Source: Bacillota bacterium
GTDB lineage: Bacteria; Bacillota; Clostridia; Lachnospirales; Lachnospiraceae
Assembly (NCBI GenBank): GCA_023411555.1
Contig: JAEYOQ010000026.1
Coordinates: forward strand, 124,001-188,000
Reading direction: 5' to 3'
DNA length: 64,000 nucleotides
Shown: in pieces, positions 1 to 9,095 of the stretch
Layout: the number at the start of each line of letters is the position of its first letter
Position numbering within the stretch: the first letter of the stretch is position 1
Translations under genes and position numbers: made by a program
Notes under the pieces: model-generated
The model's input: only the letters and a program-made list of their open reading frames with translations
Told to the model about the DNA's origin: nothing
Databases searched by the model: none

Positions 1-597
1 TGCACTCAACATATCGATTCCCATATCATTTACATTGATTTCAATTTGACCAAATGCTTGTACGGCGTCTGTATGGAATAAAATATTATGCTTCTTAGCT
101 ATCGCACCGATTTCCTTAATCGGTTGTATTGTACCAATTTCATTATTTGCAAACATTACTGAAATCAGAATCGTAGTCGGGCGAATCGCTTTCTCTAGCT
201 GATCCAGCTTTATTATTCCGTTCTCATCTACATCAACATAGGTCACCTCTATACCATGCTTTTGAAGATACTCACAGGTATGAAGTATAGCATGATGCTC
301 GATCTTAGAGGTGATAATATGATTACCCTTCCCTGCATAAGCGTCTACCGCAGCCTTCAGTGCCCAGTTATCTGCCTCAGTGCCACTTCCCGTAAAATAA
401 ATCTCACTGATGTCGGCACCCAATGCACCTGCTATGATACCTCTGGCTTCATCTACTGCTTTCTTATTCTGGGTAGCAAACTCATATACACTGGATGGGT
501 TTCCATATAATTCAGTAAAATAGGGAAGCATCGCCTCCACGACCTCCGGCCTGGTTCTGGTTGTTGCCGCGTTATCAAGATATATCTTCTTATCCAT
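1..597 (-). CDS. Cysteine desulfurase, NifS/IscS family (C-terminal half outside window)
   Basis: PLP-dependent enzyme that takes sulfur from L-cysteine for Fe-S cluster assembly. Only the first 199 residues are visible; the gene runs off the left edge. Seen: the N-terminal LDNAATT motif (residues 7-13), GTEADN (72-77), the paired histidines at 101-102 where the PLP-stacking His of the family sits, N152 and the D177/Q180 pair that contact PLP. The PLP lysine and the mobile loop with the active-site cysteine are beyond the edge. An AGGAG site lies 8 bases before the ATG at 597. It follows the Rrf2 regulator gene by 23 bases, so the two form an isc/nif-type operon; a NifU-like scaffold would be expected next. 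Family is clear; IscS versus NifS role cannot be told. Confidence 0.93.
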   Translation of the reverse strand, partial: MDKKIYLDNAATTRTRPEVVEAMLPYFTELYGNPSSVYEFATQNKKAVDEARGIIAGALGADISEIYFTGSGTEADNWALKAAVDAYAGKGNHIITSKIEHHAILHTCEYLQKHGIEVTYVDVDENGIIKLDQLEKAIRPTTILISVMFANNEIGTIQPIKEIGAIAKKHNILFHTDAVQAFGQIEINVNDMGIDMLSA

Positions 598-620
598 GTT
601 GTCATCTCCTAAAATATATA

Positions 621-1094
621 TTATTTACCACATGTTTGTTTTGCTTTTGTATCGGTAGCACCTGTCCCATTCTGTACTCGCCTGCTTTCAGCAACAAGCT
701 CCGACAGCTTTATACCGTCAACCGCTTCATTTATACTATCACTTATACGCTTCCAGACATATTTTGTTACACAGGAATCCGAGTTACTGCAGGTTGCATC
801 ACCTTGGTTTACTTCTGAGCAATCAACGGGATGTAAATCTCCCTCTAGTGCTCTTAATATATTCCCGACTGACAGTTCCTCAGCGGGTACTGCCAACCTA
901 TAGCCTCCCTGTGCACCTCGAACACCATTCACAATTCCCGCCTTTTTCAACTTAGCAATCAGCTGTTCCAGATAGTTCATTGATATTCCTTGTCGCTCTG
1001 CTATCTGACTAAGCGCTATGGTTTCTTCCTCTGCATGTACTGCGAGATCCAGCACTGCTCTAAGACCGTATCGTCCTTTTGTAGAAAGCTTCAT
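621..1094 (-). CDS. Rrf2-family transcriptional regulator, IscR-like
   Basis: Winged-helix repressor of the Rrf2 family, 157 residues from the ATG at 1094. That start is preferred over an in-frame GTG at 1103 because an AAGGTGAG site stands 5 bases upstream of the ATG. The N-terminus MKLSTKGRYGLRA is the family signature, followed by the recognition-helix region up to about residue 65. Three cysteines at 92, 102 and 108 match the [2Fe-2S] ligand region of IscR (spacing 10 and 6 rather than 6 and 6). The gene precedes the cysteine desulfurase, which fits Fe-S-dependent feedback control of cluster assembly. CymR-type cysteine regulators are the alternative, but those usually lack this cysteine trio. 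Confidence 0.9.
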   Translation of the reverse strand: MKLSTKGRYGLRAVLDLAVHAEEETIALSQIAERQGISMNYLEQLIAKLKKAGIVNGVRGAQGGYRLAVPAEELSVGNILRALEGDLHPVDCSEVNQGDATCSNSDSCVTKYVWKRISDSINEAVDGIKLSELVAESRRVQNGTGATDTKAKQTCGK

Positions 1095-1192
1095 GTCTCT
1101 CACCTTACCTTTTCTCCGGCAGCATTCTTCCGGTATGTAGTTCCAATAATCAAATTTATATATTAATAGTATGAACGAAATCCTACCATTTT

Positions 1193-1237
1193 AATTCCTA
1201 TTAATTTAATTCCTATTAATTTAATTCCTATTAATTC
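1193..1237. repeat. Three tandem 15-bp direct repeats
   Basis: Three head-to-tail copies of AATTCCTATTAATTT (the last with a final C) fill 1193-1237, in the 300-base region between the divergently transcribed Rrf2 regulator and the flippase gene. Apart from this array the region is AT-rich with no gene. The repeat contains the near-palindrome TTAATTCCTATTAA, so it could be a multi-copy regulator site, but it may equally be replication slippage. Confidence 0.75.
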
Positions 1238-1395
1238 ACTCGGTTATAAGCATATCATTATCTGTAAATCCTGTCAATAATTTTTTATCAATTATGTAAA
1301 TTATTCCATAGTCAAGAAGTAAAAGGCTATAACATAAGTTTTCCATTGCGGAAATATATATACATTAAAGAATAAAATAGGATGACTATCAAACT

Positions 1396-2973
1396 ATGAG
1401 AAATAATACTATTTCTGCCCAGGAAGCAAGACTAATTAAAAGAAATACTATAGTAAAGGGCACCTTAATTCTTACAATTGCCGGCTTTATCACCCGTTTT
1501 GTAGGCTTTTTTTATCGTATCTTTTTGTCTAATGCAATGGGTGCTGAGCTTTTAGGTATATATCAATTAATATTCCCGGTCTATGCAATCTGTTTTACCA
1601 TTTACGCCACTGGAATTCAGACCTCTATCTCCAGACTGGTCGCCGCAGAATTGGGTAGAAGGAATCCAAAAAATATTACTAAAATTCTTCGAATCGGCTT
1701 ATTTATCTCCGTTTTATTAGCTATCATTTTGTCCTTACTGGTTTACAAATTTTCTGACCTTATTGCAATAAGATTTCTTATGGAAGACAGAAGCATAATC
1801 TCTCTTCGTATTCTTGCTGTTGTATTTCCCTTCTGTGGAGTAACAGCCTGCATCAACGGATATTATTATGGATTAAAAAAGGCCGGTGTTCCGGCCTCAA
1901 CCCAATTGCTTGAGCAAGTTGTACGAGTCATAGTTGTATATATAATAGCCTTGTACTCCGGTGGTGGCGAATTAAAGGTTTCTCTACAGCTGGCAGTGTT
2001 TGGTTTGGTCATCGGAGAAGTTGCTTCCTGTATCTATAATTTATGCTCCTTACTGGTCAGCAAATCTCCGAATGAAATCCTTCTCTATGACCCCAATCCT
2101 GAGGCTAAGACAGATAGCAGGACTCAGATTGTACGCAATCTTATGTCTTTAAGTATTCCGCTCTCCTTAAATCGCTTACTGCTTAGTATACTTCATAGTG
2201 TGGAGGCTATCCTAATTCCTGCCATGCTACGAAGGTTTGGCCTTAGTACAGAAGAAGCTTTGGCCACCTTCGGAGTATTAAATGGTATGTCCATTCCCTT
2301 TATCATGTTTCCCACCGCTTTGACCAATGCCTTGGCCGTTTTAATCCTACCTACTATCTCCGAGGCACAGGCAACGAAAAACCATCAACTCATTGGTAAG
2401 ACTACAGCAATCGCCATTAAGTATAGCATCATTATAGGCATTCTCAGTACAGGTTTATTCATTATCTTTGGAAAGGATCTTGGCAACACCATTTTTCATA
2501 ATGAAGAGGCCGGTGCCTATCTCATGATTCTTGCCTGGCTATGCCCTTTTATCTATCTTACGACAACCTTAAGCAGCGTCATTAACGGACTTGGCAAGGC
2601 ACATGTCACCTTTGTTAATTCAATTATAAGCTCTGTCTGTAAGATACTCTTAGTTGCAATCCTTATTCCCTATAATGGTATTAAGGGTTATCTGATTGCA
2701 CTATTGATCGGGCAATTTATCGTGACCGGTCTTGATACCTACATCGTGATCCGCAATGTACAGTTCTCAATAAGTATGGTTGATGCCATTGTAAAACCTG
2801 GTCTAATTATTGCATTTGCAGGATTTTTACTTAAAGAAAGCTATGAATACATAAAAAAAATGACGCATATAAACGAAGTCCTCTTACTACTTGGCTTCTG
2901 TTCAGTTCTCTGCGTCATTTGTCTTGGTCTTTTGCTTATAACGAAATCTATCTCTCGCAAGGATTTCCATTAG
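1396..2973 (+). CDS. MATE/MVF-type oligosaccharide flippase, SpoVB/MurJ-like
   Basis: Polytopic inner-membrane protein of 525 residues with 12-14 predicted hydrophobic helices, in the multidrug/oligosaccharidyl-lipid/polysaccharide exporter superfamily. The N-terminal stretch with TIAGFITRFVGFFYRIFLS and the GAELLGIYQ segment is typical of the SpoVB/YtgP group, which flips lipid-linked cell-wall or spore-cortex precursors. The ribosome site is weak (AGGATG 12 bases before the ATG). The last 26 bases overlap the end of the convergent GGDEF gene, so the two transcripts collide tail to tail. Substrate cannot be read from sequence; sporulation SpoVB and vegetative MurJ-like roles are both open. 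Confidence 0.85.
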   Translation: MRNNTISAQEARLIKRNTIVKGTLILTIAGFITRFVGFFYRIFLSNAMGAELLGIYQLIFPVYAICFTIYATGIQTSISRLVAAELGRRNPKNITKILRIGLFISVLLAIILSLLVYKFSDLIAIRFLMEDRSIISLRILAVVFPFCGVTACINGYYYGLKKAGVPASTQLLEQVVRVIVVYIIALYSGGGELKVSLQLAVFGLVIGEVASCIYNLCSLLVSKSPNEILLYDPNPEAKTDSRTQIVRNLMSLSIPLSLNRLLLSILHSVEAILIPAMLRRFGLSTEEALATFGVLNGMSIPFIMFPTALTNALAVLILPTISEAQATKNHQLIGKTTAIAIKYSIIIGILSTGLFIIFGKDLGNTIFHNEEAGAYLMILAWLCPFIYLTTTLSSVINGLGKAHVTFVNSIISSVCKILLVAILIPYNGIKGYLIALLIGQFIVTGLDTYIVIRNVQFSISMVDAIVKPGLIIAFAGFLLKESYEYIKKMTHINEVLLLLGFCSVLCVICLGLLLITKSISRKDFH

Positions 2974-4402
2974 TGGTTTCATCCGTAAACTCGTGCTTAA
3001 GGGAAGGTGAATAAAGCATAAAGCTTTTCTTCCCCTGCTCCTTCACTCGGTATAATGCTTTATCTGCCCGGTCCATAAGCTGCTCGTAGTATATGCCAGC
3101 CTCTGGATAGGTAGCCACACCAATACTTCCCGATATCGGAATATTGTAATTATCACATTGATAGGTTGTATTAAGAGCATCCTTTAGCTTATTTGCTTTT
3201 GCAAATACCTCATCTATATCGGTAATGTTTCCGATAAAGACAACAAATTCATCGCCACCGATACGTCCGATAATCTCACCCTCACAGAAAATCTCCTTGA
3301 TTCGCCCTATAATGTAGGTCAGTACCTTGTCTCCCCGCAGATGTCCATAGGTGTCATTGATTCGTTTAAAATCATCAAAATCTATAAACATCAGCATATG
3401 CATCTTATTCTTGTTACCGACAATAAACTGATCTATCTTTTTTATTGTCATCTCTTTATTATATACTCCGGTAAGAGGATCTCTGGTTGCTTTATACTCT
3501 AAGGCTTCCAATTCCCTCTTCTGGGTATCAATATTCACTAACCTACCAATCACACGTAGCGGGAGCTTATCATCGTCATAAATGGTCTTTCCCATAAGCT
3601 GACACCAGATAAATTCACCCAAACGGTTCTTGATTCGAAATTCCTTCTCTATCATACTCTTTCCTTCTGTGAGTTCTTCACAAAGCTCCAGATAGATACC
3701 CCAATCATCCGAATGAATTTCGCCTCTCCTCTGGTTACATTCGAGGCAAAAGTTCTGTATTAAAGAATCATGAGCAAACACTTCACGGTACTTTTCCGAT
3801 AATATCATCACATCGCTCTTGATGTGATATTCAAACAGTACATCCTTAGATAGCTCTGTCGCAATACGATAACGTTCTCCTTCCAGAATGATCAAATCCT
3901 GCATCTTTTTCCGCTCTGTTATGTCAATAAACACAACCGACAGGGTGTGTTTACCATCCTTGCCGACTGCACAATTACCATTCATCAGCAAATTCAACAC
4001 ACTCCCATCCTTCGTTACCATTCTTACATCACAACGAATCAGATCCTGATGGATTTGATTCATAATATCCTCCAGTATATGAGCGTCCCTTGGGTCGATA
4101 AAATCGAGTAAGGTTAATTTATTATTCGCTTTGGCTGTTCCCTTATCATAACCTAACAATTCATAAAAACCTTTACTGGCATATAATATCCTGCCATCAC
4201 CTTCTAATGTAAAATGCACGAGTCCAGCACGTATACTATTCGTAATTCTTTTTAACTCTATCGCTGCTTTCGTGACCCGTTTTTCATTCTCCAATCGAAA
4301 TAGTAATACCACAACAATACCAATGATGCAAATACTAACAACAACTATCATCAATATCAGAAGGACTGCAGGCTTATTTTGTAGCGCATTGATCAGTTTC
4401 AT
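2948..4402 (-). CDS. Membrane-anchored PAS-PAS-GGDEF diguanylate cyclase
   Basis: Predicted to make cyclic di-GMP. The 484 residues read as one N-terminal membrane helix (about 12-36), a first PAS domain (about 52-165, ending with the PAC-type FIDITERKKM), a second PAS-like domain (about 180-295) and a C-terminal GGDEF domain (about 305-470). The active-site GGDEF is intact in GRIGGDEFVVF. The allosteric RxxD inhibitory site expected five residues upstream is absent (CEGE there), so product inhibition through that site is not predicted. A 9-bp stem (4427-4454) sits in the 5' leader just upstream of the start. The ribosome site GGGGGAT is 7 bases from the ATG. The gene ends inside the flippase gene on the other strand. 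Sensory ligand unknown. Confidence 0.93.
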   Translation of the reverse strand: MKLINALQNKPAVLLILMIVVVSICIIGIVVVLLFRLENEKRVTKAAIELKRITNSIRAGLVHFTLEGDGRILYASKGFYELLGYDKGTAKANNKLTLLDFIDPRDAHILEDIMNQIHQDLIRCDVRMVTKDGSVLNLLMNGNCAVGKDGKHTLSVVFIDITERKKMQDLIILEGERYRIATELSKDVLFEYHIKSDVMILSEKYREVFAHDSLIQNFCLECNQRRGEIHSDDWGIYLELCEELTEGKSMIEKEFRIKNRLGEFIWCQLMGKTIYDDDKLPLRVIGRLVNIDTQKRELEALEYKATRDPLTGVYNKEMTIKKIDQFIVGNKNKMHMLMFIDFDDFKRINDTYGHLRGDKVLTYIIGRIKEIFCEGEIIGRIGGDEFVVFIGNITDIDEVFAKANKLKDALNTTYQCDNYNIPISGSIGVATYPEAGIYYEQLMDRADKALYRVKEQGKKSFMLYSPSLKHEFTDETTNGNPCER

Positions 4403-4544
4403 ACATCATATCCCCCACATTAACACCACAATTCTAGACTCCGCAAGAATTGTGCTGTTATGAACTGAATTCCAACGTCAAATCACATCCCAAGCCATCC
4501 GAACATGATTATAATACATATGGAGCTACTATTTATTTTCCTAT

Positions 4545-4824
4545 CCCCTTATCCTAAGGGGTAACCTTGAATATAACCAACTTCTACCTTGTAGATCATA
4601 AGGTGTAATGTTGGTAATAATCAGCTTACCCCCTATAAATCATATGAAATAACTCTGATTACTACCAATCATCACCTTATAAATCATAAGGTGTAACTCT
4701 GATTACTACCAACTTCCACCTTATAAATCATAAGGTGTAACGTTGGTAATTATCAGCTTACTCCTATAAATCATACGGAGTAACTCTGATTACTACCAAC
4801 TTCCACCTTATAAATCATAAGGTG
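4545..4824. repeat. Seven-copy array of 44-bp-period palindromic repeats at the metA 3' end
   Basis: Hairpin cores lie at 4545-4561, 4586-4604, about 4628-4650, 4673-4693, 4717-4737, 4760-4781 and 4804-4824, about 44 bases apart. Copies 4, 5 and 7 are identical 21-bp palindromes (CACCTTAT, spacer AAATC, ATAAGGTG). Copies 1 and 6 have different arm sequences that still pair (CCCCTTA with TAAGGGG; ACTCC with GGAGT). The linkers alternate between GTTGGTAATTATCAG and its near reverse complement CTGATTACTACCAAC, so neighbouring linkers can also pair and enclose a core in a stem of about 60 bases. Copy 7 covers the last codons and stop of metA. The array fills most of the 405-base gap between metA and the GGDEF gene. 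Confidence 0.93.
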
Positions 4825-5713
4825 TAACTTGGTAGACATAATAATTTAACCAATTTGTGTACATTGCATTTGCATGGGCTCTCCAGACGAGGTTCGGTCT
4901 GGACTCCGGCTTATCTGCCGGATAATAGTTCTTAGGTAATTCGATGTCTATTCCCTTTGCAACATCTCTCTTATACTCCTTATCCAAGGATATTCTATCG
5001 TACTCTGGATGACCCATAACAAAGATCTGCTTTCCATCCTTTGCCAAAGTAATAAATATACCGGCTTCTTCGGATTCTGCAAGGATTGTAAGATCTTCGC
5101 ACTTCTCTATATCCTCTTTTGCAACAGTTGTATATCTGGAGTGGGGTGCATAAAAAACATCGTCGAACCCTCTGACGAATGGTACTTTTCTCTGTAGTAC
5201 CTTATGTTCAAAAATCCCAAACATTTTACTCGTTAAGGATGTTTTTTTTATGCCATAATGATAATACAAACCAGCTTGAGCTCCCCAGCAAATATGTAAC
5301 GTCGAAGTTACGTTGGTAGCTGACCATTTCATAATATTGACCAACTCATCCCAGTAAGTAACTTCTTCGAATTCCATCTGTTCAACCGGGGCACCGGTAA
5401 TGATTAATCCGTCAAATTTTCGTTCTTTTACATCCTCAAAGGTAAGATAGAACTGAGCCAGATGACTAGTCGGAGTATGCGTCCCCACATAGGTTCCGGT
5501 TGTTAAGAATGTTACATCTACCTGCAAAGGTGTATTAGATAAGCTACGAAGAAGTTGTACCTCCGTATCCTCCTTAATGGGCATTAAATTAAGTATTGCT
5601 ATCTGTAAAGGACGAATATCCTGATGCATAGCACGTGTTTCGTCCATTACAAATATATTCTCATCTTCAAGTATTCTCTTTGCTGGTAAGTCACTCTGAA
5701 TTTTAATAGGCAT
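4808..5713 (-). CDS. metA: Homoserine O-acetyltransferase (MetA family)
   Basis: First committed step of methionine synthesis: acyl transfer to the hydroxyl of L-homoserine. The 301-residue length is normal. Catalytic residues are present: nucleophile C142 in HICWGAQAG, H235 and E237 in MGHPEYD. Residue 111 is glutamate (GAPVEQMEF), where acetyl-CoA-using members have Glu and succinyl-CoA-using enterobacterial enzymes have Gly. O-acetylhomoserine is therefore the predicted product even though the family is often named succinyltransferase. The C-terminal codons for VTPYDL and the stop lie within the last unit of the palindromic array. No SAM riboswitch or T-box is visible in the 119 bases upstream. 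The start has a GGTGAT site 6 bases away. Confidence 0.96.
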   Translation of the reverse strand: MPIKIQSDLPAKRILEDENIFVMDETRAMHQDIRPLQIAILNLMPIKEDTEVQLLRSLSNTPLQVDVTFLTTGTYVGTHTPTSHLAQFYLTFEDVKERKFDGLIITGAPVEQMEFEEVTYWDELVNIMKWSATNVTSTLHICWGAQAGLYYHYGIKKTSLTSKMFGIFEHKVLQRKVPFVRGFDDVFYAPHSRYTTVAKEDIEKCEDLTILAESEEAGIFITLAKDGKQIFVMGHPEYDRISLDKEYKRDVAKGIDIELPKNYYPADKPESRPNLVWRAHANAMYTNWLNYYVYQVTPYDL

Positions 5714-5832
5714 AATTTATCACCATTTTCATAATTTTGTCATAGTAAAAAATATCATAGCACGTTTCCAAGAATAAATCAACAAACAAACCTCAGAATC
5801 TCCAGAAAATTCCTTTCATAAACAAGACCCTC

Positions 5833-7830
5833 TTACTCGAGTAATTTAAGGACTTCCTCCTCTGTTAAGATCTCAATACCAAGCTCCTGTGCCTTTGTTA
5901 ACTTACTACCCGCATTCTCACCCGCAATCAGATATCTTGTTTTCTTCGATACACTACCTGACACCTTACCACCATGTTGCTTCACTAATTCCTCCATTTC
6001 GGAACGTCCCATAGACGGTAGAGTTCCGGTGATGACAAAGGTCATTCCCGCAAACCGCTGGTCCTTGTTAGTCTCTTCAACCAGAGAAGTAAAATTCATG
6101 CCCGCTTTTTCAAGCCTGTCTAAAATATTACGATTCTCCTCTTGAGAGAAAAATTCAACAATCGATCTGGCCGTGATATCGCCTACATCATTGATCGCTA
6201 TAAGCTCCTCATAAGTGGAGTTCGCCAACTCATGAAGTGATTTAAAATGCTTTTTCAGTTCTGAACCTGCCTGTCTTCCGATGTTCTTAATACCAAGACC
6301 GGTAATCAGACGGTCGATATCATTATTCTTACTGTCCTCGATTGCTTTCAAAAGCTTATCAGTATTCTTCACTTTTCCAATTAAGCCCTTATCGATCAGT
6401 TCTTCTCTATGGTCCTTCAGGCTATAGATATCTGCTACATCCTTAAGATACCCTTCCTTAATCAGCACTTCTATATAGGCCTCTCCAAAACCCTTAATAT
6501 CCATGGCGTTACGGCCTACAAAATTAATGATATGCTGACTGAGCTGGGCCGGGCAATTAATATTCGTACACTTGGTATCCGCCGTATTGGCATCTCTTAC
6601 CGTAGGTGATCCACAGCTGGGACAGATAGCAGAGATACGGAAGGGTACTGTCCCCTCCGGCCTTTTCTCCTTGTTCACATAAAGAACCTCAGGAATGATC
6701 TCTCCGGCCTTACGGACAACAATTGTGTCCCCGATGCGGACATCTAATTCGTCAATTCTATCCTGATTATGAAGAGTAGCCTTCTCCACATTGGTACCAC
6801 ACAGTCGAATCGGCTCAAAGATTGCTGTAGGTGTAATTCGTCCAGTTCTCCCTACGGAGAGTCGAATTTCTTTTACGACAGTCTCCTTCTCTTCTGGAGG
6901 ATACTTATATGCAATTGCCCAACGGGGCACCTTAGAGGTTGCTCCGAAATACTCTCTGTCCTCAAGGTTATCAACCTTAACAACAGCTCCATCAATATCA
7001 TAAGGAAGATTTCCGCGCGCTTCACCAATCGCCTGAATTGCTTCCCATACCTCATCAGCTGTCCTACATAGCTTAGTACCTTCAACGACCTTGATTCCTT
7101 GCTTCTTCAGCCATTCCAAGCTTTCCGAATGGCTGCGGAAGGTAATACCTCTAGCCTCCTGAACATTGAATACAAAGAGAGAGAGTTTTCTTTCCTTCAC
7201 AACCTGCGGATCAAGTTGGCGCAATGTTCCTGCAGAGCAGTTACGGGGATTAGCAAAAAGCTTCTTACCTGCAGCCTCTAGACGCTCATTCACTGCCTCG
7301 AAATCCTCATTCTTCATATGAACCTCTCCACGGATCTCTATATAAGAAACAGCCTCCTTCAGCTTGGTTTTCACATCCTGTATCATCTTTACATTCTCGG
7401 TTACATCTTCACCCTGATTAATTCCGTCCCCTCTGGTTACACCCATTGTCAGGACTCCATCCGTATAACGAAGGGCTACCGATAAACCATCAATCTTCTG
7501 TTCTACAACAAATACTGTACCAGGACGTTCCTTCTGTATCTTCTCCACAAAGCTGTACACTTCATCCTGATCAAAAACATCCTGTAAGCTAAGCATTGGA
7601 ACATTATGCTTCACCAAAATACCCGCTTCTCTCTTAGCAATCCCTCCAATCTTCTTAGTAGGAGAATCTTCTATTGCATACTCAGGATGTTCCTGCTCTA
7701 ATTTACGAAGTCTTAAGGATAACTGATCATATTCATAATCTGAGATCTCAGGATCATCTTGATTATAATATCTGTCATTATGATACTGTATCAGTTTTCG
7801 TAATTCTTCTAACTCATCTTTGATATCCAT
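5833..7830 (-). CDS. ligA: NAD-dependent DNA ligase LigA
   Basis: Seals nicks in DNA during replication and repair using NAD+. The 665-residue protein has the standard order: domain Ia, adenylation domain with the nucleophile lysine K112 in EQKIDGLS, OB-fold, a four-cysteine zinc finger (C403, C406, C421, C426), helix-hairpin-helix repeats (about 440-580) and a C-terminal BRCT domain (about 588-665). Nothing is missing compared with bacterial LigA. Its upstream neighbour on the same strand is the pseudouridine synthase gene (151 bases away). The ribosome site before the ATG is weak. Confidence 0.98.
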   Translation of the reverse strand: MDIKDELEELRKLIQYHNDRYYNQDDPEISDYEYDQLSLRLRKLEQEHPEYAIEDSPTKKIGGIAKREAGILVKHNVPMLSLQDVFDQDEVYSFVEKIQKERPGTVFVVEQKIDGLSVALRYTDGVLTMGVTRGDGINQGEDVTENVKMIQDVKTKLKEAVSYIEIRGEVHMKNEDFEAVNERLEAAGKKLFANPRNCSAGTLRQLDPQVVKERKLSLFVFNVQEARGITFRSHSESLEWLKKQGIKVVEGTKLCRTADEVWEAIQAIGEARGNLPYDIDGAVVKVDNLEDREYFGATSKVPRWAIAYKYPPEEKETVVKEIRLSVGRTGRITPTAIFEPIRLCGTNVEKATLHNQDRIDELDVRIGDTIVVRKAGEIIPEVLYVNKEKRPEGTVPFRISAICPSCGSPTVRDANTADTKCTNINCPAQLSQHIINFVGRNAMDIKGFGEAYIEVLIKEGYLKDVADIYSLKDHREELIDKGLIGKVKNTDKLLKAIEDSKNNDIDRLITGLGIKNIGRQAGSELKKHFKSLHELANSTYEELIAINDVGDITARSIVEFFSQEENRNILDRLEKAGMNFTSLVEETNKDQRFAGMTFVITGTLPSMGRSEMEELVKQHGGKVSGSVSKKTRYLIAGENAGSKLTKAQELGIEILTEEEVLKLLE

Positions 7831-7981
7831 AACAGCTCATACCTTTCTTACTAAAATTACATACTAACTTAATACGACAAGTCCTTGAAGTGAGAATAGT
7901 CTTCTCGATGATTCACACTGTTTTTATCAGCATACCATCCCTATAGGTCATCCGATGTCTTAACAGCATAAAATCCTCCAC

Positions 7982-8740
7982 CTATCGGTTACTTTTGCTC
8001 TTATGAAGTAATTGGTTCATATCCTCAATCTCACGCTCTGTGACATTTCGATAATCTCCGGTCTTCAACCTTCCTAGCTGTATATTCATTATTCGGACAC
8101 GTCTCAGATTTACAACACGATATCCAAGGGTTTCACACATACGTCGTATCTGACGGTTCAGTCCCTGAGTCAAAATAATGTTGAAGGTATAACGATCTAT
8201 CTGGTTTACCTTGCATGGCTTTGTAACTGTATCAAGAATCGCTACTCCCGATGACATCTGTTTCACGAAATCTACGGTTATTTCCTTGTTCACAGTTACT
8301 ATATATTCCTTCTCATGATTATTCTCTGCGCGTAGTATTTTATTGACGATATTGCCGTCATTGGTTAATAAAATCAAACCCTCTGAATCCTTATCCAAAC
8401 GACCAATTGGATAAATTCTCATGTTATAGCCGATATAATCTATGATATTATCCGGCTCCCTATGATCCGTCGTACATACAACACCCTCCGGCTTATTAAA
8501 GGCAATAAGAACCAGCTTTGTCTCCTGCTTCACCTGCTTATCACAGAAAGTAACCACGTTATCCTTGGTTACCTTTGAGCCCATCTGTGCTACGACACCA
8601 TCGATTTTCACCTTTCCCTCCTCGATATACCGGTCAGCCTCTCTTCTGGAGCATATCCCTGCCTCACTCAGATATTTATTGATTCTCACAGCTTGTGTGT
8701 CGTCAATTTGTGAGGTTAATCTTTTCGTTCTCTTTGCCAT
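7982..8740 (-). CDS. RsuA/RluB/RluF-family pseudouridine synthase, RluF-like
   Basis: Isomerises a uridine in ribosomal RNA. The 252 residues show an N-terminal S4 RNA-binding domain (about 17-65, VRINKYLSEAGICSRREADR), then the catalytic domain with the family signature GRLDKDSEGL, whose aspartate is the nucleophile, and the conserved FNKPEGVVCTTD strand. RluF (23S U2604) members share the compact form and the LNRQIRRMCETLGY segment seen here. A site AAAGGTAGGG precedes the ATG. The target position is inferred from subfamily resemblance only. Confidence 0.9.
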   Translation of the reverse strand: MAKRTKRLTSQIDDTQAVRINKYLSEAGICSRREADRYIEEGKVKIDGVVAQMGSKVTKDNVVTFCDKQVKQETKLVLIAFNKPEGVVCTTDHREPDNIIDYIGYNMRIYPIGRLDKDSEGLILLTNDGNIVNKILRAENNHEKEYIVTVNKEITVDFVKQMSSGVAILDTVTKPCKVNQIDRYTFNIILTQGLNRQIRRMCETLGYRVVNLRRVRIMNIQLGRLKTGDYRNVTEREIEDMNQLLHKSKSNR

Positions 8741-9095
8741 ACCCTACCTTTACCCTTTCTATCTAACATAGCATGTCTGCTTAAATCTCGAATTGTAATT
8801 TATTCCAATCTGCTATTGCTTCTTAATTATACTTTATTTCATTCTGTTCGTCCATTATCAAATAAAAATGGACTTATCCCTAACTCTGGGAAGCAATATC
8901 CCAGATACAGATTGCATTAGCTTTTATCAATCAAGAATCAAAGAAGGCTATGCTTTCTCCACCGATACAAGACGTTATCCGTGCTTATGAAAAAAACATA
9001 GTCCCACTTTAAATCACATATTAGAATAATATAGTATACTAGGCATTGTCATGACGAGGAAGCTTTAATCCTTTGCTTTACAATCATTAGCACTC
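8741..9095. other. Intergenic region, no supported gene
   Basis: This 355-base stretch holds a small stem (8886-8904, CTGGGA pairing with TCCCAG) with no following T-run and a 40-codon plus-strand frame from 8868 without a ribosome site. It may be a decayed fragment. I see no promoter or RNA element I would defend. Confidence 0.5.

Noticed and set aside
2948..4402. Cyclic di-GMP inhibitory I-site in the GGDEF domain
   Set aside because: The RxxD position reads CEGE.
5714..5832. SAM riboswitch or T-box upstream of metA
   Set aside because: The 119 bases between ligA and metA contain none of the conserved cores and are too short for either.
8868..8990. 40-codon plus-strand frame in the gap after the pseudouridine synthase
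   Set aside because: No ribosome site and no recognisable homology; coding potential not supported.
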